Source of the DNA: PCPOR2b sp965220385
Lineage (GTDB): Bacteria; Poribacteria; WGA-4E; PCPOR2b
DNA: 64,000 nt
Assembly: GCA_965220385.1 (NCBI GenBank)
Contig: OZ244825.1
Span: 5,580,001-5,644,000 of the forward strand
Direction: 5' to 3'
The stretch's first letter is position 1; every line of letters begins with the position of its first letter. The translations under genes were made by a program, and so were the position numbers. This document shows positions 26,114-34,948 of this stretch, in pieces. The notes under the pieces were generated by a model that ran no database searches, was not told the DNA's origin, and saw only the letters and a list, made by a program, of their open reading frames with translations.

Positions 26114-28465
26114 CTACTTGACAATCACCATCCGCCTTGTAGCGGTATAATCCCCCGCCCGAAGCTGATAAAAATAGATACCACTTGCCACCAATTCGCC
26201 GGTTCTGTTGCGTCCATTCCAGTACGCTGCACGATTCCGATCGGTATAGAATCCTGCCGGTTGATACCCCAGATCTAATTGATGTACCATTGCACCTGTT
26301 GCGTCGTAGATTGTGAGTGTCACATCGGAGGCGTGAGCGAGATGATACGGTATCCACGTCTCTGGATTGAACGGATTCGGATAGTTGGGCAATAGTCCTG
26401 TCTCTTTTGGTATCAAAGCAGCGAGGAGCTGCTCAAGAAAGCGAATTCCCCTTCGCAACCTTAGATTCATAAGATCTAATCCCTGTGCTTGAGTGAGCCA
26501 ACCCCGAACTTCCGCTTCCGTGAGGGACCCAAGTGCCACGGGGTGTGCAGAAGGCGCCGCCGCAGCCTCCCCGATCGCGCCGGCAACCGTGACGAGATCC
26601 AGAATATTGACCACGCCGTCCCCGTTAAGGTCGACATCGTTCTGTCCTATCCTCCCAAAGTTTGAATTAACATGTGTCAAATCTTGGAGGTTCACCACGC
26701 CATCGCGGTTGACATCTCCGAACACTGTTGGGGACGGGAGTTCCCACAGGAGCAACGTGCCATCCTCACTCCCGGTCGCCAGCAGCCGTCCATCCGGGCT
26801 GAACGCTATGCTGCCGATCCAACCCGTATGTCCGGCGAGAGTCTCCTTCTGTTCCCCCGTGGCGACATCCCATAGACGGGTGGTTTCATCATAACTCCCA
26901 GTTGCTAGTGTCTTGCCATCCGGACTGAACGCGATACTAATGACCCCATCCCTATGCCCGGTGAAGGTACGGACGTGTTCCCCCGTGATGACATCCCACA
27001 AACGGCTGGTATAGTCATAACTGCTACTTGCTAGTATCCGTCCATCCGGACTGAACGCTACGTCACTGACTCCACCCGCATGCCCGGTGAGAACCCCCTT
27101 CTGTTCACCTGTTGCAACATCCCAAAGATAGATGGTCTTATCCCACCATCCTCCACCACTTGCCAGTGTCCTTCCCTCCGGGCTGAATGCGACACTGTCA
27201 ACCGCAGACGTATGCCCAGTGCGAATCTGCCTATATTCACCCGTGGCGACATCCCACAGACGAATAGTCTCGTCCAAATTTCCACTTGCCAGTGTGCGTC
27301 CATCCGGGCTGAACGCGACGCTATTGATCCAATCTGTGTGCCCGATGAAGGTTTGCTTGTACCTTCTCGTCATCCCATCCCAAAGATATACCGCACCATT
27401 TTCCTCCCCACTTGCTAGGATCTCCCCATTTGGACTGAATGCTACACTCCTCACCCCAGACGTATACCCGGTGATTGCCCCCTTCTGTTCACCCGTTGTG
27501 ACAGCCCACAACCGAATGGTCCCGTCATTACTCTCACTTACTAGTGTCTCCCCATCCGGACTGAAGACAACATTTTCGACCAAACCCAGCTGTCCGATTG
27601 TCAACGTGTTTTCACCCGTCACAGCATTCCACACCCGCACTGTACCACCCCAACTTCCACTTGCCAGCGTCTCCCCATTCGGGCTGAATGCTACGCTAGT
27701 GACCCTGTCCGTATGTCCGGTGAGAGTTCGTTTGCGTTCACCTGTCGCGGTCTCCCATAGAAGGATGGTCTTGTCCCCACTCACACTCGCCAACATCTCG
27801 CCGTCCGGGCTGAATGCGATACTCCAAATCACAATTGGATGCCCATCTGTCCACTTTTGTTCACCCGTGGCAACATCCCACACTCGCAACATACCGGTCG
27901 AATGTCCACATGCCAGTGTTTCTCCATCTGGGCTAAACGCAACGCTCTGTACCCGGGATCTGGAATCGGTGAAACTCCATTTTTCTTCACCTGTGACGGC
28001 ATCCCACAAACGGACGGTCTGATCACCGCTCCCACTCGCCAGCGTCCGTCCATCTGGACTAAATGCCACGCTACCGACAGTCCAACTATGTCCGGTGAGA
28101 ATTCGCTTTTGTTCACCTGTGGCGACATCCCATAGACGGATGGTGTTGTCCTGCCAACCCGCACCGCTAGCAAGCGTCCCTCCATCCGGGCTAAACGCGA
28201 TACTAGTAACCCAAGATGTATGCCCGGTGAACAGATCAACCTCTTGAAGGGTTGTTGTATCATAAAACCAAATCCCGATAGAGCTAGCCACCGCGAGGCG
28301 AGTTCCGTCCGGAGAATACCGCATCTCAACTATGCTTCCCCTACCGAGGCGCGCTTTGACATTCTCGGGTAAACGCCATTGCGGGGAATCTTGGGCAAAG
28401 CTGTCCTGTAGAAACAGAGCAAAAATGAACAACAAGCTGAACTTGAAAAACAGTTCCTTTTTCAT
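26114..28465 (-). CDS. Secreted WD40-repeat protein with dockerin and FlgD-like C-terminal domain
   Basis: The 783-residue protein has a signal peptide (residues 1-25) and thirteen recognisable WD40 repeats (VAFSPDGxTLASGS...IRLWDVATGEQK pattern), enough for two propellers. A dockerin type I segment follows, with two Ca-binding repeats (DVNRDGVVNLQDL and DLNGDGVVNILDL, near 597-645). The C-terminal domain has LLPNYPNPFNPETWIPYHL and the ending YTATRRMVIVK, like the FlgD-Ig/type IX-like secretion tails of FCB-type bacteria. ATG 28465 has GGAGGA upstream. It converges with the cohesin gene, leaving 65 bp. The role is probably assembly of an extracellular complex. Confidence 0.88.
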   Translation of the reverse strand: MKKELFFKFSLLFIFALFLQDSFAQDSPQWRLPENVKARLGRGSIVEMRYSPDGTRLAVASSIGIWFYDTTTLQEVDLFTGHTSWVTSIAFSPDGGTLASGAGWQDNTIRLWDVATGEQKRILTGHSWTVGSVAFSPDGRTLASGSGDQTVRLWDAVTGEEKWSFTDSRSRVQSVAFSPDGETLACGHSTGMLRVWDVATGEQKWTDGHPIVIWSIAFSPDGEMLASVSGDKTILLWETATGERKRTLTGHTDRVTSVAFSPNGETLASGSWGGTVRVWNAVTGENTLTIGQLGLVENVVFSPDGETLVSESNDGTIRLWAVTTGEQKGAITGYTSGVRSVAFSPNGEILASGEENGAVYLWDGMTRRYKQTFIGHTDWINSVAFSPDGRTLASGNLDETIRLWDVATGEYRQIRTGHTSAVDSVAFSPEGRTLASGGGWWDKTIYLWDVATGEQKGVLTGHAGGVSDVAFSPDGRILASSSYDYTSRLWDVITGEHVRTFTGHRDGVISIAFSPDGKTLATGSYDETTRLWDVATGEQKETLAGHTGWIGSIAFSPDGRLLATGSEDGTLLLWELPSPTVFGDVNRDGVVNLQDLTHVNSNFGRIGQNDVDLNGDGVVNILDLVTVAGAIGEAAAAPSAHPVALGSLTEAEVRGWLTQAQGLDLMNLRLRRGIRFLEQLLAALIPKETGLLPNYPNPFNPETWIPYHLAHASDVTLTIYDATGAMVHQLDLGYQPAGFYTDRNRAAYWNGRNRTGELVASGIYFYQLRAGDYTATRRMVIVK

Positions 28466-28585
28466 CGGATAATCCTCCTTTTTAAAAAGAAAGAAGCACA
28501 CTTTCCATTCCAGTTGGTCAGATTTCTTATTTTATCCCGATAGTTGGTAGAATAGTTAGCCCACCTTCGTCCCAATCCGCGACGG

Positions 28586-29539
28586 TTATCGAACAACCTG
28601 TTTGAGCCATCCCCACATCGTGAATGTCCTATCCGCGGGAGCAACAGCAAGAGGCGGACGAAACCACACAGGAGACACGTCCTGCTCGAAAAACTTTCCA
28701 GTAAGATTTTGAGGAATCTTCCCGTTGGCGTTCATCACGTAGATATCATTGTTCCCATTCCTATTAGACGTAAAGGCAATGCGCTTACCGTCAGGGGACC
28801 ACGAGGGATTCCAGTCAGAACTGGCGTTTTTGGTCAGCCTTCGAGGATTATTCCCATCGGCATCCATCACATAAATATCGAAGTTCGCACCCCTCTCAGA
28901 CGCGAAAGCAATATGCTCACCGTCAGGCGACCATGAGGGATTCCAGTCATCACCGGGGTTTCTGGTGAGCCTTCGAGAATTCCCGCCATCGGTGTCCATC
29001 ACGTAAACTTCAGCGTTCCCATCCCTAGCAGACACGAAGGCAATGCGTTCTCCATCAGGGGACCATGCGGGAGAATTGTCAACCTTGGTATTTGTGAGTT
29101 TTCGAGGATTCCCTCCATTAGCATCTATCACATAGATATCTGTTTCCCACCAGAAGGCACCGCGACTAGAAGAAAAGACAATGTGTTTACCGTCAGGGGA
29201 CCATGAAGGATGGTTGTCAATCAAGCGATTGTTTGTGAGTTTTTGAAGATTCCCTCCATCGGCATCTATTACATAGATGTCGATATCCCACCCGCTTTCA
29301 CCCTTCTCAGACGAAAAGACAATCCGTTTGCCGTCGGGAGACCAAGATGGATCCCAGTCAATCGCGGGATTGTCTGTGAGTCTTCGTGGATTCTTCCCAT
29401 CGGTATCCATCACGTAAATTTCAAAGTTCCCCTCCCTATTAGATGCAAAGGCAATTTGTGCCTGTGCATCAACATCTATCATTAGCAGCGTCAGACCCAA
29501 AGCGAAAATGAAATATGCGAGGCTATGTTTCCGTTGCAT
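28586..29539 (-). CDS. Secreted six-bladed PD40 (TolB-like) beta-propeller protein
   Basis: The 317-residue protein has a signal peptide (cleavage after DVDAQA) and five WSPDG units plus a first strand, giving six blades. Unlike the four tandem paralogues it uses the inter-blade phrase DADGGNPRKLTN rather than NPINLTNHP, so it is a more distant member. The tail PADRTFTMWGWLKQVVR keeps the T-x-W-G-x-x-K core. An AGGAGGTAGGGTAG leader precedes ATG 29539. The WD40-dockerin gene follows 120 bp downstream on the same strand and may be cotranscribed. Confidence 0.88.
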   Translation of the reverse strand: MQRKHSLAYFIFALGLTLLMIDVDAQAQIAFASNREGNFEIYVMDTDGKNPRRLTDNPAIDWDPSWSPDGKRIVFSSEKGESGWDIDIYVIDADGGNLQKLTNNRLIDNHPSWSPDGKHIVFSSSRGAFWWETDIYVIDANGGNPRKLTNTKVDNSPAWSPDGERIAFVSARDGNAEVYVMDTDGGNSRRLTRNPGDDWNPSWSPDGEHIAFASERGANFDIYVMDADGNNPRRLTKNASSDWNPSWSPDGKRIAFTSNRNGNNDIYVMNANGKIPQNLTGKFFEQDVSPVWFRPPLAVAPADRTFTMWGWLKQVVR

Positions 29540-29829
29540 CTACCCTACCTCCTTTGTTTCCCAACAATTGCTGTCAAATGAAAATCACCCGCTCATCAAT
29601 CACACACGCAATTTAGATACCACAGTCATCTCGAATCACTTGAGGAGATTGTGCAAAAAACCGAATTCGTTGGCGAATGCTCTCTCCGGACGACTTTCCA
29701 GCCGCTTCTGATATGAAGCAGCATCTCAAAAGAAATGTTGTACTCACGAAGAAACTGTCGAAGCTATGCCATACCGTCGTCGCAGAAATGCTACACTCGC
29801 TACGCTCAGTGATTGTCCTTAGATTTTTC
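29540..29829. other. Divergent intergenic region between PD40 and nucleotidyltransferase genes
   Basis: About 290 bp that should contain the leftward promoter of the PD40 gene. Open frames here are short and unsupported by codon pattern or ribosome-binding sites. No repeat or hairpin of note was found. Confidence 0.4.
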
Positions 29830-29858
29830 TTGAACACTTCACATATATGTGCTATATT
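29830..29858 (+). promoter_or_regulatory. Promoter of the nucleotidyltransferase gene
   Basis: -35 TTGAAC, 17 bp, -10 TATATT with TGC ahead of it. The leader would be about 25 nt before ATG 29888. Confidence 0.55.
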
Positions 29859-29887
29859 GGAATGCCATCTGGAAAGGAAACCGTCAA

Positions 29888-31780
29888 ATGATGGAATCAC
29901 AAGCCGCTGTTGAAAAACGTTACCGTGATGCGTTAGATTCCCTCGTCACAAAGATCGGGAAGGATCGGAATATCATCGCTGCCATTCTGTGCGGTAGTAT
30001 GTCCTACGACCAAGTATGGGACAAGTCCGACATCGACCTCCTGCTCATCCAAAGGGAGGGCAAAGGTGACCCCAGAGGTTACACCCTATCAGAAAACGAT
30101 GTCAATATCCATGCGGAACTCGTTCCAAGGGGGCAATTAAGGCAGTGGCAGGAAACAGCCCTACAAGGTTCGTTTGATCACTCCTTCTTCTCTCGCAGCA
30201 CACTCCTGTTCTGTAGCGATGAGTCGGTCAAGGCATGGTATCAAAACGCCAACCTACATAACATTGGTGGGAGAGATAGGGCACTTCAACTTCTCATTGT
30301 CGCAACCGGATTGCTCCCCACGTTAAGATATGCTGAAAAGCAATTTTATGTAAAGGGAGACCTCAACTATAGCTTCCTGTCCATCCTGCGTACCGTGGAA
30401 AGTTTGGCGAGAATTGAAGTTATCCTAAATGATGAGGTGCCATCGCGAGAGGTCATCCAGCCCGCGCTTGAATATAATCCTGATTTCTTCCACGTCACCT
30501 ACTCAGATCTGATTAACCGTGAGAAAAATGAGGCGGTTATCCAAAATACGCTGGATACCATCAATGCCTACCTCGACGATAAACTATTTATCTTTCAACC
30601 GATCCTGGATTTCTTAGCCGACGCGGACGGCCCTCGATCTACAACGGAATTGAATAGCTACTTCCAAAAGAAAATTAGTGAAAACCGCCTTGATGCTGCC
30701 TATGAATGGTTAGCAAGAAAGGGAGTCATTCAGCGGGTATCTACTCCTGTTAAACTCACGCTGAAAAGTCAGGTAGAGATAGAGGAAACCGCCTACTATT
30801 ACGACAAGGAGACAGCTGCCACGTTGGATGAAGTGCAGACCCCGCGATTGAAGAAAGATGCCCATCCAGAAATTATGGAGGCAGTGGATACCTTCATTGA
30901 TAAAATCAAAGATGACCGGTACATCATCGCCGCGATTCTCACCAGCAACCTCGCTGAGGATAACGTTTGGGAACATACCGATGTCAACTTCCTCCTCGTT
31001 GGGCGTGACGATGCAAAATTCGATGAACACTACAGTTTGGTAGAAAACGGTGTGAATATTAATGTGACGATGCATCCACAGAAACGATACAAACAGATCC
31101 TCGAAGGTGGGTTGCAGGGAAGTGAGTTGCACTCGATTCTCTCTAGAAGTCAGGTTCTCTTTTCCAGAGATGAAGTTATTGAGGAGTGGCATAGCAACCT
31201 GAAACACGTTGGTCAAAGAGACCGAGAAACGCAATTTATGAATGCCGGAAATGGTATCTTCGCGTTATTGACAAAGGCAGAGAAGTGGTTCTATCTAAAA
31301 AAGGATTTCAACTATTGCTTTTTGTACATCATGTTTGTGGTTGAGCAATTGGCGCGGGTCGAGACAATCATGCACGGGGAAGCACCGAAGCGGAAAGCCA
31401 TTTATCAAGCTAAGGGGCACAATCCTGATTTCTTCGACGCGGTGTTTACGGATCTAATAGATAAGGAGAAGGATGAGGAGACAGTTCGCGCCGCACTTGA
31501 GATTATCGATCGCTATCTAGAAGATCAGACCTTCTCTCTTTTTCAGCCACTTTTCGATTTCTTAGCGAGTGCAGGCGGTACGCGCACCGCCACCGAATTG
31601 AGTGACCATTTCGGGGTGCGACAGGCTTGGGTTGGTTTTCTATGCGAATGGCTGGCGCAAAAGGGAGTTATTGAGCAGTTTGCTTCGCCACTGCGGCTGA
31701 CCAAAGAAAGCCAAATCTCTGTTGAGGAGGCTGCCTATTACTACGATGCGGACGATCCCTTCTTGGATGAAATGAGGTGA
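29888..31780 (+). CDS. Tandem nucleotidyltransferase-fold protein, second copy degenerate
   Basis: The 630-residue protein consists of two homologous halves. The first has the nucleotidyltransferase motif G36-S37 ... SDIDLLLI (D48, D50) of DNA polymerase beta-like enzymes, then helical regions and a winged-helix-like end (WLARKGVIQRVSTPVKL, ETAYYYD). The second half (from about 315) repeats the plan: AAILTSNLAEDNVWEHTDVNFLLV, a helical middle with KAEKWFYLKKDFNYCFL, and WLAQKGVIEQFASPLRLT with EAAYYYD. In the second copy GS became TS and DID became DVN, so the metal site is lost. ATG 29888 follows GGAAAGGA. It resembles antibiotic or small-molecule nucleotidyltransferases; the substrate is unknown. 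Confidence 0.75.
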   Translation: MMESQAAVEKRYRDALDSLVTKIGKDRNIIAAILCGSMSYDQVWDKSDIDLLLIQREGKGDPRGYTLSENDVNIHAELVPRGQLRQWQETALQGSFDHSFFSRSTLLFCSDESVKAWYQNANLHNIGGRDRALQLLIVATGLLPTLRYAEKQFYVKGDLNYSFLSILRTVESLARIEVILNDEVPSREVIQPALEYNPDFFHVTYSDLINREKNEAVIQNTLDTINAYLDDKLFIFQPILDFLADADGPRSTTELNSYFQKKISENRLDAAYEWLARKGVIQRVSTPVKLTLKSQVEIEETAYYYDKETAATLDEVQTPRLKKDAHPEIMEAVDTFIDKIKDDRYIIAAILTSNLAEDNVWEHTDVNFLLVGRDDAKFDEHYSLVENGVNINVTMHPQKRYKQILEGGLQGSELHSILSRSQVLFSRDEVIEEWHSNLKHVGQRDRETQFMNAGNGIFALLTKAEKWFYLKKDFNYCFLYIMFVVEQLARVETIMHGEAPKRKAIYQAKGHNPDFFDAVFTDLIDKEKDEETVRAALEIIDRYLEDQTFSLFQPLFDFLASAGGTRTATELSDHFGVRQAWVGFLCEWLAQKGVIEQFASPLRLTKESQISVEEAAYYYDADDPFLDEMR

Positions 31781-31881
31781 TGCAGGCACTATTGCGCTTG
31801 CATTGAGCGAGAGTTAATACAGCTTTCACCCATTGTTCCATATTCAGTTCGAACTTGGCAGTCGCTTTCGATACGCACTTG

Positions 31882-31890
31882 TGCTATAAT
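31882..31890 (+). promoter_or_regulatory. Extended -10 promoter of the enolase-superfamily gene
   Basis: TGC followed by a perfect TATAAT at 31885-31890; no good -35 at normal spacing. The leader would run about 105 nt to ATG 32002. Confidence 0.4.
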
Positions 31891-32001
31891 GCCGCGATTC
31901 TCTAAGACGGACTAACTAAGGGTATCAAGATGGAACAATCTCAGAACATCTGACCTTAATCCAAACATTCTACTGATCATATATCGTGTTTGAAGGAAAG
32001 T

Positions 32002-33096
32002 ATGAAAATTACTGAAGTTAAAACCTACAATCTCAGCTATCCCTTAATCGAACCTTTTGCAAATGCCCGGTCGTGGTCAAAGGCACGGCATGCTGGTATC
32101 GTGGAGATTCGCACGGATGCTGGCATTACCGGTTGGGGGGAAGGTACAAGTACGCCATCGCAAGCGACAATTGATACATGCCTGATTGGAAAAGATCCGT
32201 TTGATATAGAGGTCATCTGGAATACGATGCACCAACGTGGTGGGAGCAATGCCGCTGCCATAAGTGGAGTAGACATCGCGCTGTGGGATATCGTGGGGAA
32301 AGCGTTGAATCAGCCCATTTATCGCCTCCTCGGTGGTGCGTTCAGGAACCAAATTCCTGCCTATGCCACAGGGCTTTTCAAAAAGGATGTACCCGACATC
32401 ACCCAAACCTTGATGGACGAGGCGAAAGGTTACGTTGATCAAGGGTTTTCTGCCATGAAAATGAAGGTCGGGTTTGGGGAAGCCTACGATGTCAAAAACG
32501 TTGCCGCTGTGCGCAAAGCAATCGGAGATGAGATTATTCTTGCGGTTGATGCCAATTGCGGTTATGATGTTGGAACAGCGATTGACGTTGGACAGAAAAT
32601 TGCCGAAAATGATCTCTTCTGGTACGAAGAACCTATCACGACAAATGATGTGGAAGGTTATGTCGAAATTCGCAGGGCACTCAATATGCGAATTGCAGGC
32701 GGCGAAGGCTTACAAGGACGGTGGGCGTTTCGAGACCTGATCCAACAGCGTGGATATGACATCGTGCAACCCGATATTAGCATCGCAGGCGGATTCACTG
32801 AATGCCGTAAGGTCGCGGCAATGGCGAGCGCCAACCATCTCCGCGTACTCCCGCACATGTGGGGCAGCAGCATCCGTCTCGCCGCCACATTGCACTGGCA
32901 AGCGACGATCCCAGATGCACCGCAGGCGTTAAACCCTATCCCTTCGTTGTTTGAATTCGATATGACCGAAAACCGCTTACGCACCGATCTTGCTAAAGTG
33001 CCGATTCAAGCAGTTGAAGGCTATGTGGCTGTCCCGCAGGAACCGGGATTGGGAATTGAGATTGATCGAACCGTCCTAGAGAAGTATGCTTCATAG
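32002..33096 (+). CDS. Mandelate racemase/muconate lactonizing enzyme family protein
   Basis: The 364-residue enolase-superfamily protein has an N-terminal capping domain (MKITEVKTYNLSYPL). The barrel shows K-x-K (SAMKMKVGFG), metal ligands D (AVDANCGYD), E (WYEEPITTND) and E (GGEGLQGRW), then D (QPDISIAGG) and H (LPHMWGS) for the His-Asp pair of the mandelate racemase subgroup. Such enzymes abstract the proton alpha to a carboxylate, as in sugar-acid dehydratases or racemases. ATG 32002 follows GAAGGAAAG. The DUF547 gene starts 11 bp downstream. The specific sugar acid is not assignable. Confidence 0.88.
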   Translation: MKITEVKTYNLSYPLIEPFANARSWSKARHAGIVEIRTDAGITGWGEGTSTPSQATIDTCLIGKDPFDIEVIWNTMHQRGGSNAAAISGVDIALWDIVGKALNQPIYRLLGGAFRNQIPAYATGLFKKDVPDITQTLMDEAKGYVDQGFSAMKMKVGFGEAYDVKNVAAVRKAIGDEIILAVDANCGYDVGTAIDVGQKIAENDLFWYEEPITTNDVEGYVEIRRALNMRIAGGEGLQGRWAFRDLIQQRGYDIVQPDISIAGGFTECRKVAAMASANHLRVLPHMWGSSIRLAATLHWQATIPDAPQALNPIPSLFEFDMTENRLRTDLAKVPIQAVEGYVAVPQEPGLGIEIDRTVLEKYAS

Positions 33097-33107
33097 GATA
33101 GAATACG

Positions 33108-33944
33108 ATGAGATCTACGATACATTGGTTAATTGGCGGGGTTACTGTTTTATGTGTCTTAGGCACGTGGTTTCTGTATCTACCTCAGGTTGAGAGCGAA
33201 GCATCGAGCGGAAAAGAGGTGCAGGCAACCAAAACCAGCAGCGAATTTAGCCACGAACTATTTGACCAAGTTTTGCGAAAATATGTCAATCCACAAGGGC
33301 TGGTCGACTACGCTGGGCTCAAAAGCGATTCAGGAACGTTAGAATCCTATCTGAATCTACTTGCCGTGAACGCGCCCAGCGATAAAGCAACTTTTCAAAC
33401 TGGACTCGCTTTTTGGATTAACGCCTACAACGCACTGACAATCAAGGGCGTCTTGGACCACTATCCAATAACAAGTGTGCGTAAGGTCAAGCTATTTGGT
33501 GGCTTCTTTTCTCGTATCAAGTTCCAAGTTGGTGGGCGTAGCTATACCTTGGACAACATTGAGCATGATATTATTAGGTATGAATTTAGTGACCCGCGCA
33601 TCCATTTTGCGCTGGTTTGTGCGTCGCTGGGATGCCCCATTTTGGAAAGTCGAGCGTTCGTCCCAGAAACACTTGAAAAGCGGCTCGACAATGCCACGGC
33701 GAATTTCATCAATAATCCAGAAAAGGTACGTTTAGATCGTGAAAACAGTGTACTGTACCTTTCGCAGATTTTTGAGTGGTACGCGGAAGATTTTGAGGAC
33801 ACCCACAGCAGCGTCATCAACTTCATTTCGGAATATCTTCCGGAAGTAGACGCAGCATTTCTTGAAGAAGAAGAAGTCAAGATTCAATATTTGGAGTATG
33901 ACTGGAGTCTCAACGCGCAGTCAGGCGTGGAAGAGCAAAAGTGA
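33108..33944 (+). CDS. DUF547 domain protein, exported
   Basis: The 278-residue protein has an N-terminal hydrophobic segment (about 6-26), probably a signal or anchor. The DUF547 core is recognised by FWINAYNALTIKGVLDHYP, YTLDNIEHDIIR and RIHFALVCASLGCPIL. The family has a papain-like arrangement with a conserved Cys and His, but activity is not established. The end is acidic (EEEEVKIQYLEYDWSLN). It probably shares a transcript with the gene before it. Confidence 0.85.
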   Translation: MRSTIHWLIGGVTVLCVLGTWFLYLPQVESEASSGKEVQATKTSSEFSHELFDQVLRKYVNPQGLVDYAGLKSDSGTLESYLNLLAVNAPSDKATFQTGLAFWINAYNALTIKGVLDHYPITSVRKVKLFGGFFSRIKFQVGGRSYTLDNIEHDIIRYEFSDPRIHFALVCASLGCPILESRAFVPETLEKRLDNATANFINNPEKVRLDRENSVLYLSQIFEWYAEDFEDTHSSVINFISEYLPEVDAAFLEEEEVKIQYLEYDWSLNAQSGVEEQK

Positions 33945-33984
33945 GTCGTAGCTGGGTTTAGTACGCTACGGCCTATTACTGGGG

Positions 33985-34014
33985 TTGGCTGGCACCCCGA
34001 GGGTGGTGTATAAT
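33985..34014 (+). promoter_or_regulatory. Promoter of the coiled-coil protein gene
   Basis: -35 TTGGCT, 18 bp, perfect -10 TATAAT. It lies just after the DUF547 stop and about 60 nt upstream of ATG 34082. Confidence 0.5.
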
Positions 34015-34081
34015 TGTACACAGTCTTTGCCAGAACAACTAAATTCTTTCCGAAATCAGAATAACGATTGGAAAGGGAAAA

Positions 34082-34852
34082 ATGGCAACACAATATCACT
34101 TTCTTGTTTCTTGCAAGAAAATAACAGATACGGAATGGACGATGGACACACAAGCGGCCAACGGCGATGTTCCTATGGCGATCGTTCATCCGGACTCAGA
34201 GACAGATGGCGTTTTAACAACAGATCCAATTACGCAAACAATTGCGGAGGTGAAGATCATGACACACTACCTTCGTCAATTAAACCGTCACAGTGGCAGA
34301 GGGAGCGTCGGACACAACGACTCAGTGATTCGGAACATTAGTCGACGTCTTTCGCAGTTACAACTTGGACAGCAAATTACCGTGAAAATCTCGTTCTTCG
34401 AGCATAAGGGATTAAGGTCAGGATTATACGAGATTAATTCACTTGGCGTGTCTCCTCCGATTAACCGTGCCCGACCTCTGGTCGCAACACTCTCACAGGA
34501 ACAGAAGGCACGGATTCCTCAAGTGCTTGTTGATGCCGTTACCAGTTTAGAAAATCACGTTGACACCTTGCAGCGGGAACTTCATGCGGCACAAAGAATC
34601 TTGAACGAATACGGGACGCAATTAGAAGCGCAAGAAAAACAGATCCAGCGATTAGCAGTAGAAAATAACCGGCTAAGAAAAAACCGGGCTTCACAAACAA
34701 CACCCACCCAATCGAGCGATATACACTCACAAGAAGCGGATGCTTCACAACCTTCCTCATCGACCGAGGAGGAAAATGAAGATCAGATGAACACCGAAGC
34801 CCAGAGTCTGTTTCAGCAATTTATGAAAACCTCAAAGTCCTCGAAAACCTAG
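34082..34852 (+). CDS. Unrecognised protein with central coiled coil
   Basis: I do not recognise this 256-residue protein. Residues 1-125 are mixed alpha/beta with no known motif. Residues about 145-200 form a likely coiled coil (SLENHVDTLQRELHAAQRIL and QEKQIQRLAVENNRLRKN). Residues 200-240 are a low-complexity, Ser/Thr/Glu-rich linker, and the end (AQSLFQQFMKTSKSSK) may be a short helix. There is no signal peptide, so it should be cytoplasmic. A strong GGAAAGGG site precedes the ATG and it has its own promoter. It converges with the cytochrome gene. Confidence 0.7.
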   Translation: MATQYHFLVSCKKITDTEWTMDTQAANGDVPMAIVHPDSETDGVLTTDPITQTIAEVKIMTHYLRQLNRHSGRGSVGHNDSVIRNISRRLSQLQLGQQITVKISFFEHKGLRSGLYEINSLGVSPPINRARPLVATLSQEQKARIPQVLVDAVTSLENHVDTLQRELHAAQRILNEYGTQLEAQEKQIQRLAVENNRLRKNRASQTTPTQSSDIHSQEADASQPSSSTEEENEDQMNTEAQSLFQQFMKTSKSSKT

Positions 34853-34902
34853 AACAAACTACCTGCCAAAGATCGCAGCACGGGAGATGAGCGCTCTATC
34901 AC

Positions 34903-34938
34903 TCACGCGATTAAATGGATTTCTCATCCGTCGCGTGA
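34903..34938. terminator. Hairpin between convergent genes, possible terminator
   Basis: TCACGCGA (34903-34910) pairs with TCGCGTGA (34931-34938), with an inner GGAT/ATCC pair. It sits between two convergent stops. There is no clear T-run, so intrinsic termination is uncertain. Confidence 0.4.
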
Positions 34939-34948
34939 TAATACACCG

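Noticed and set aside
29613..29913. Small frames upstream of the nucleotidyltransferase gene
   Set aside because: They lack ribosome-binding sites and overlap a good promoter for the downstream gene.
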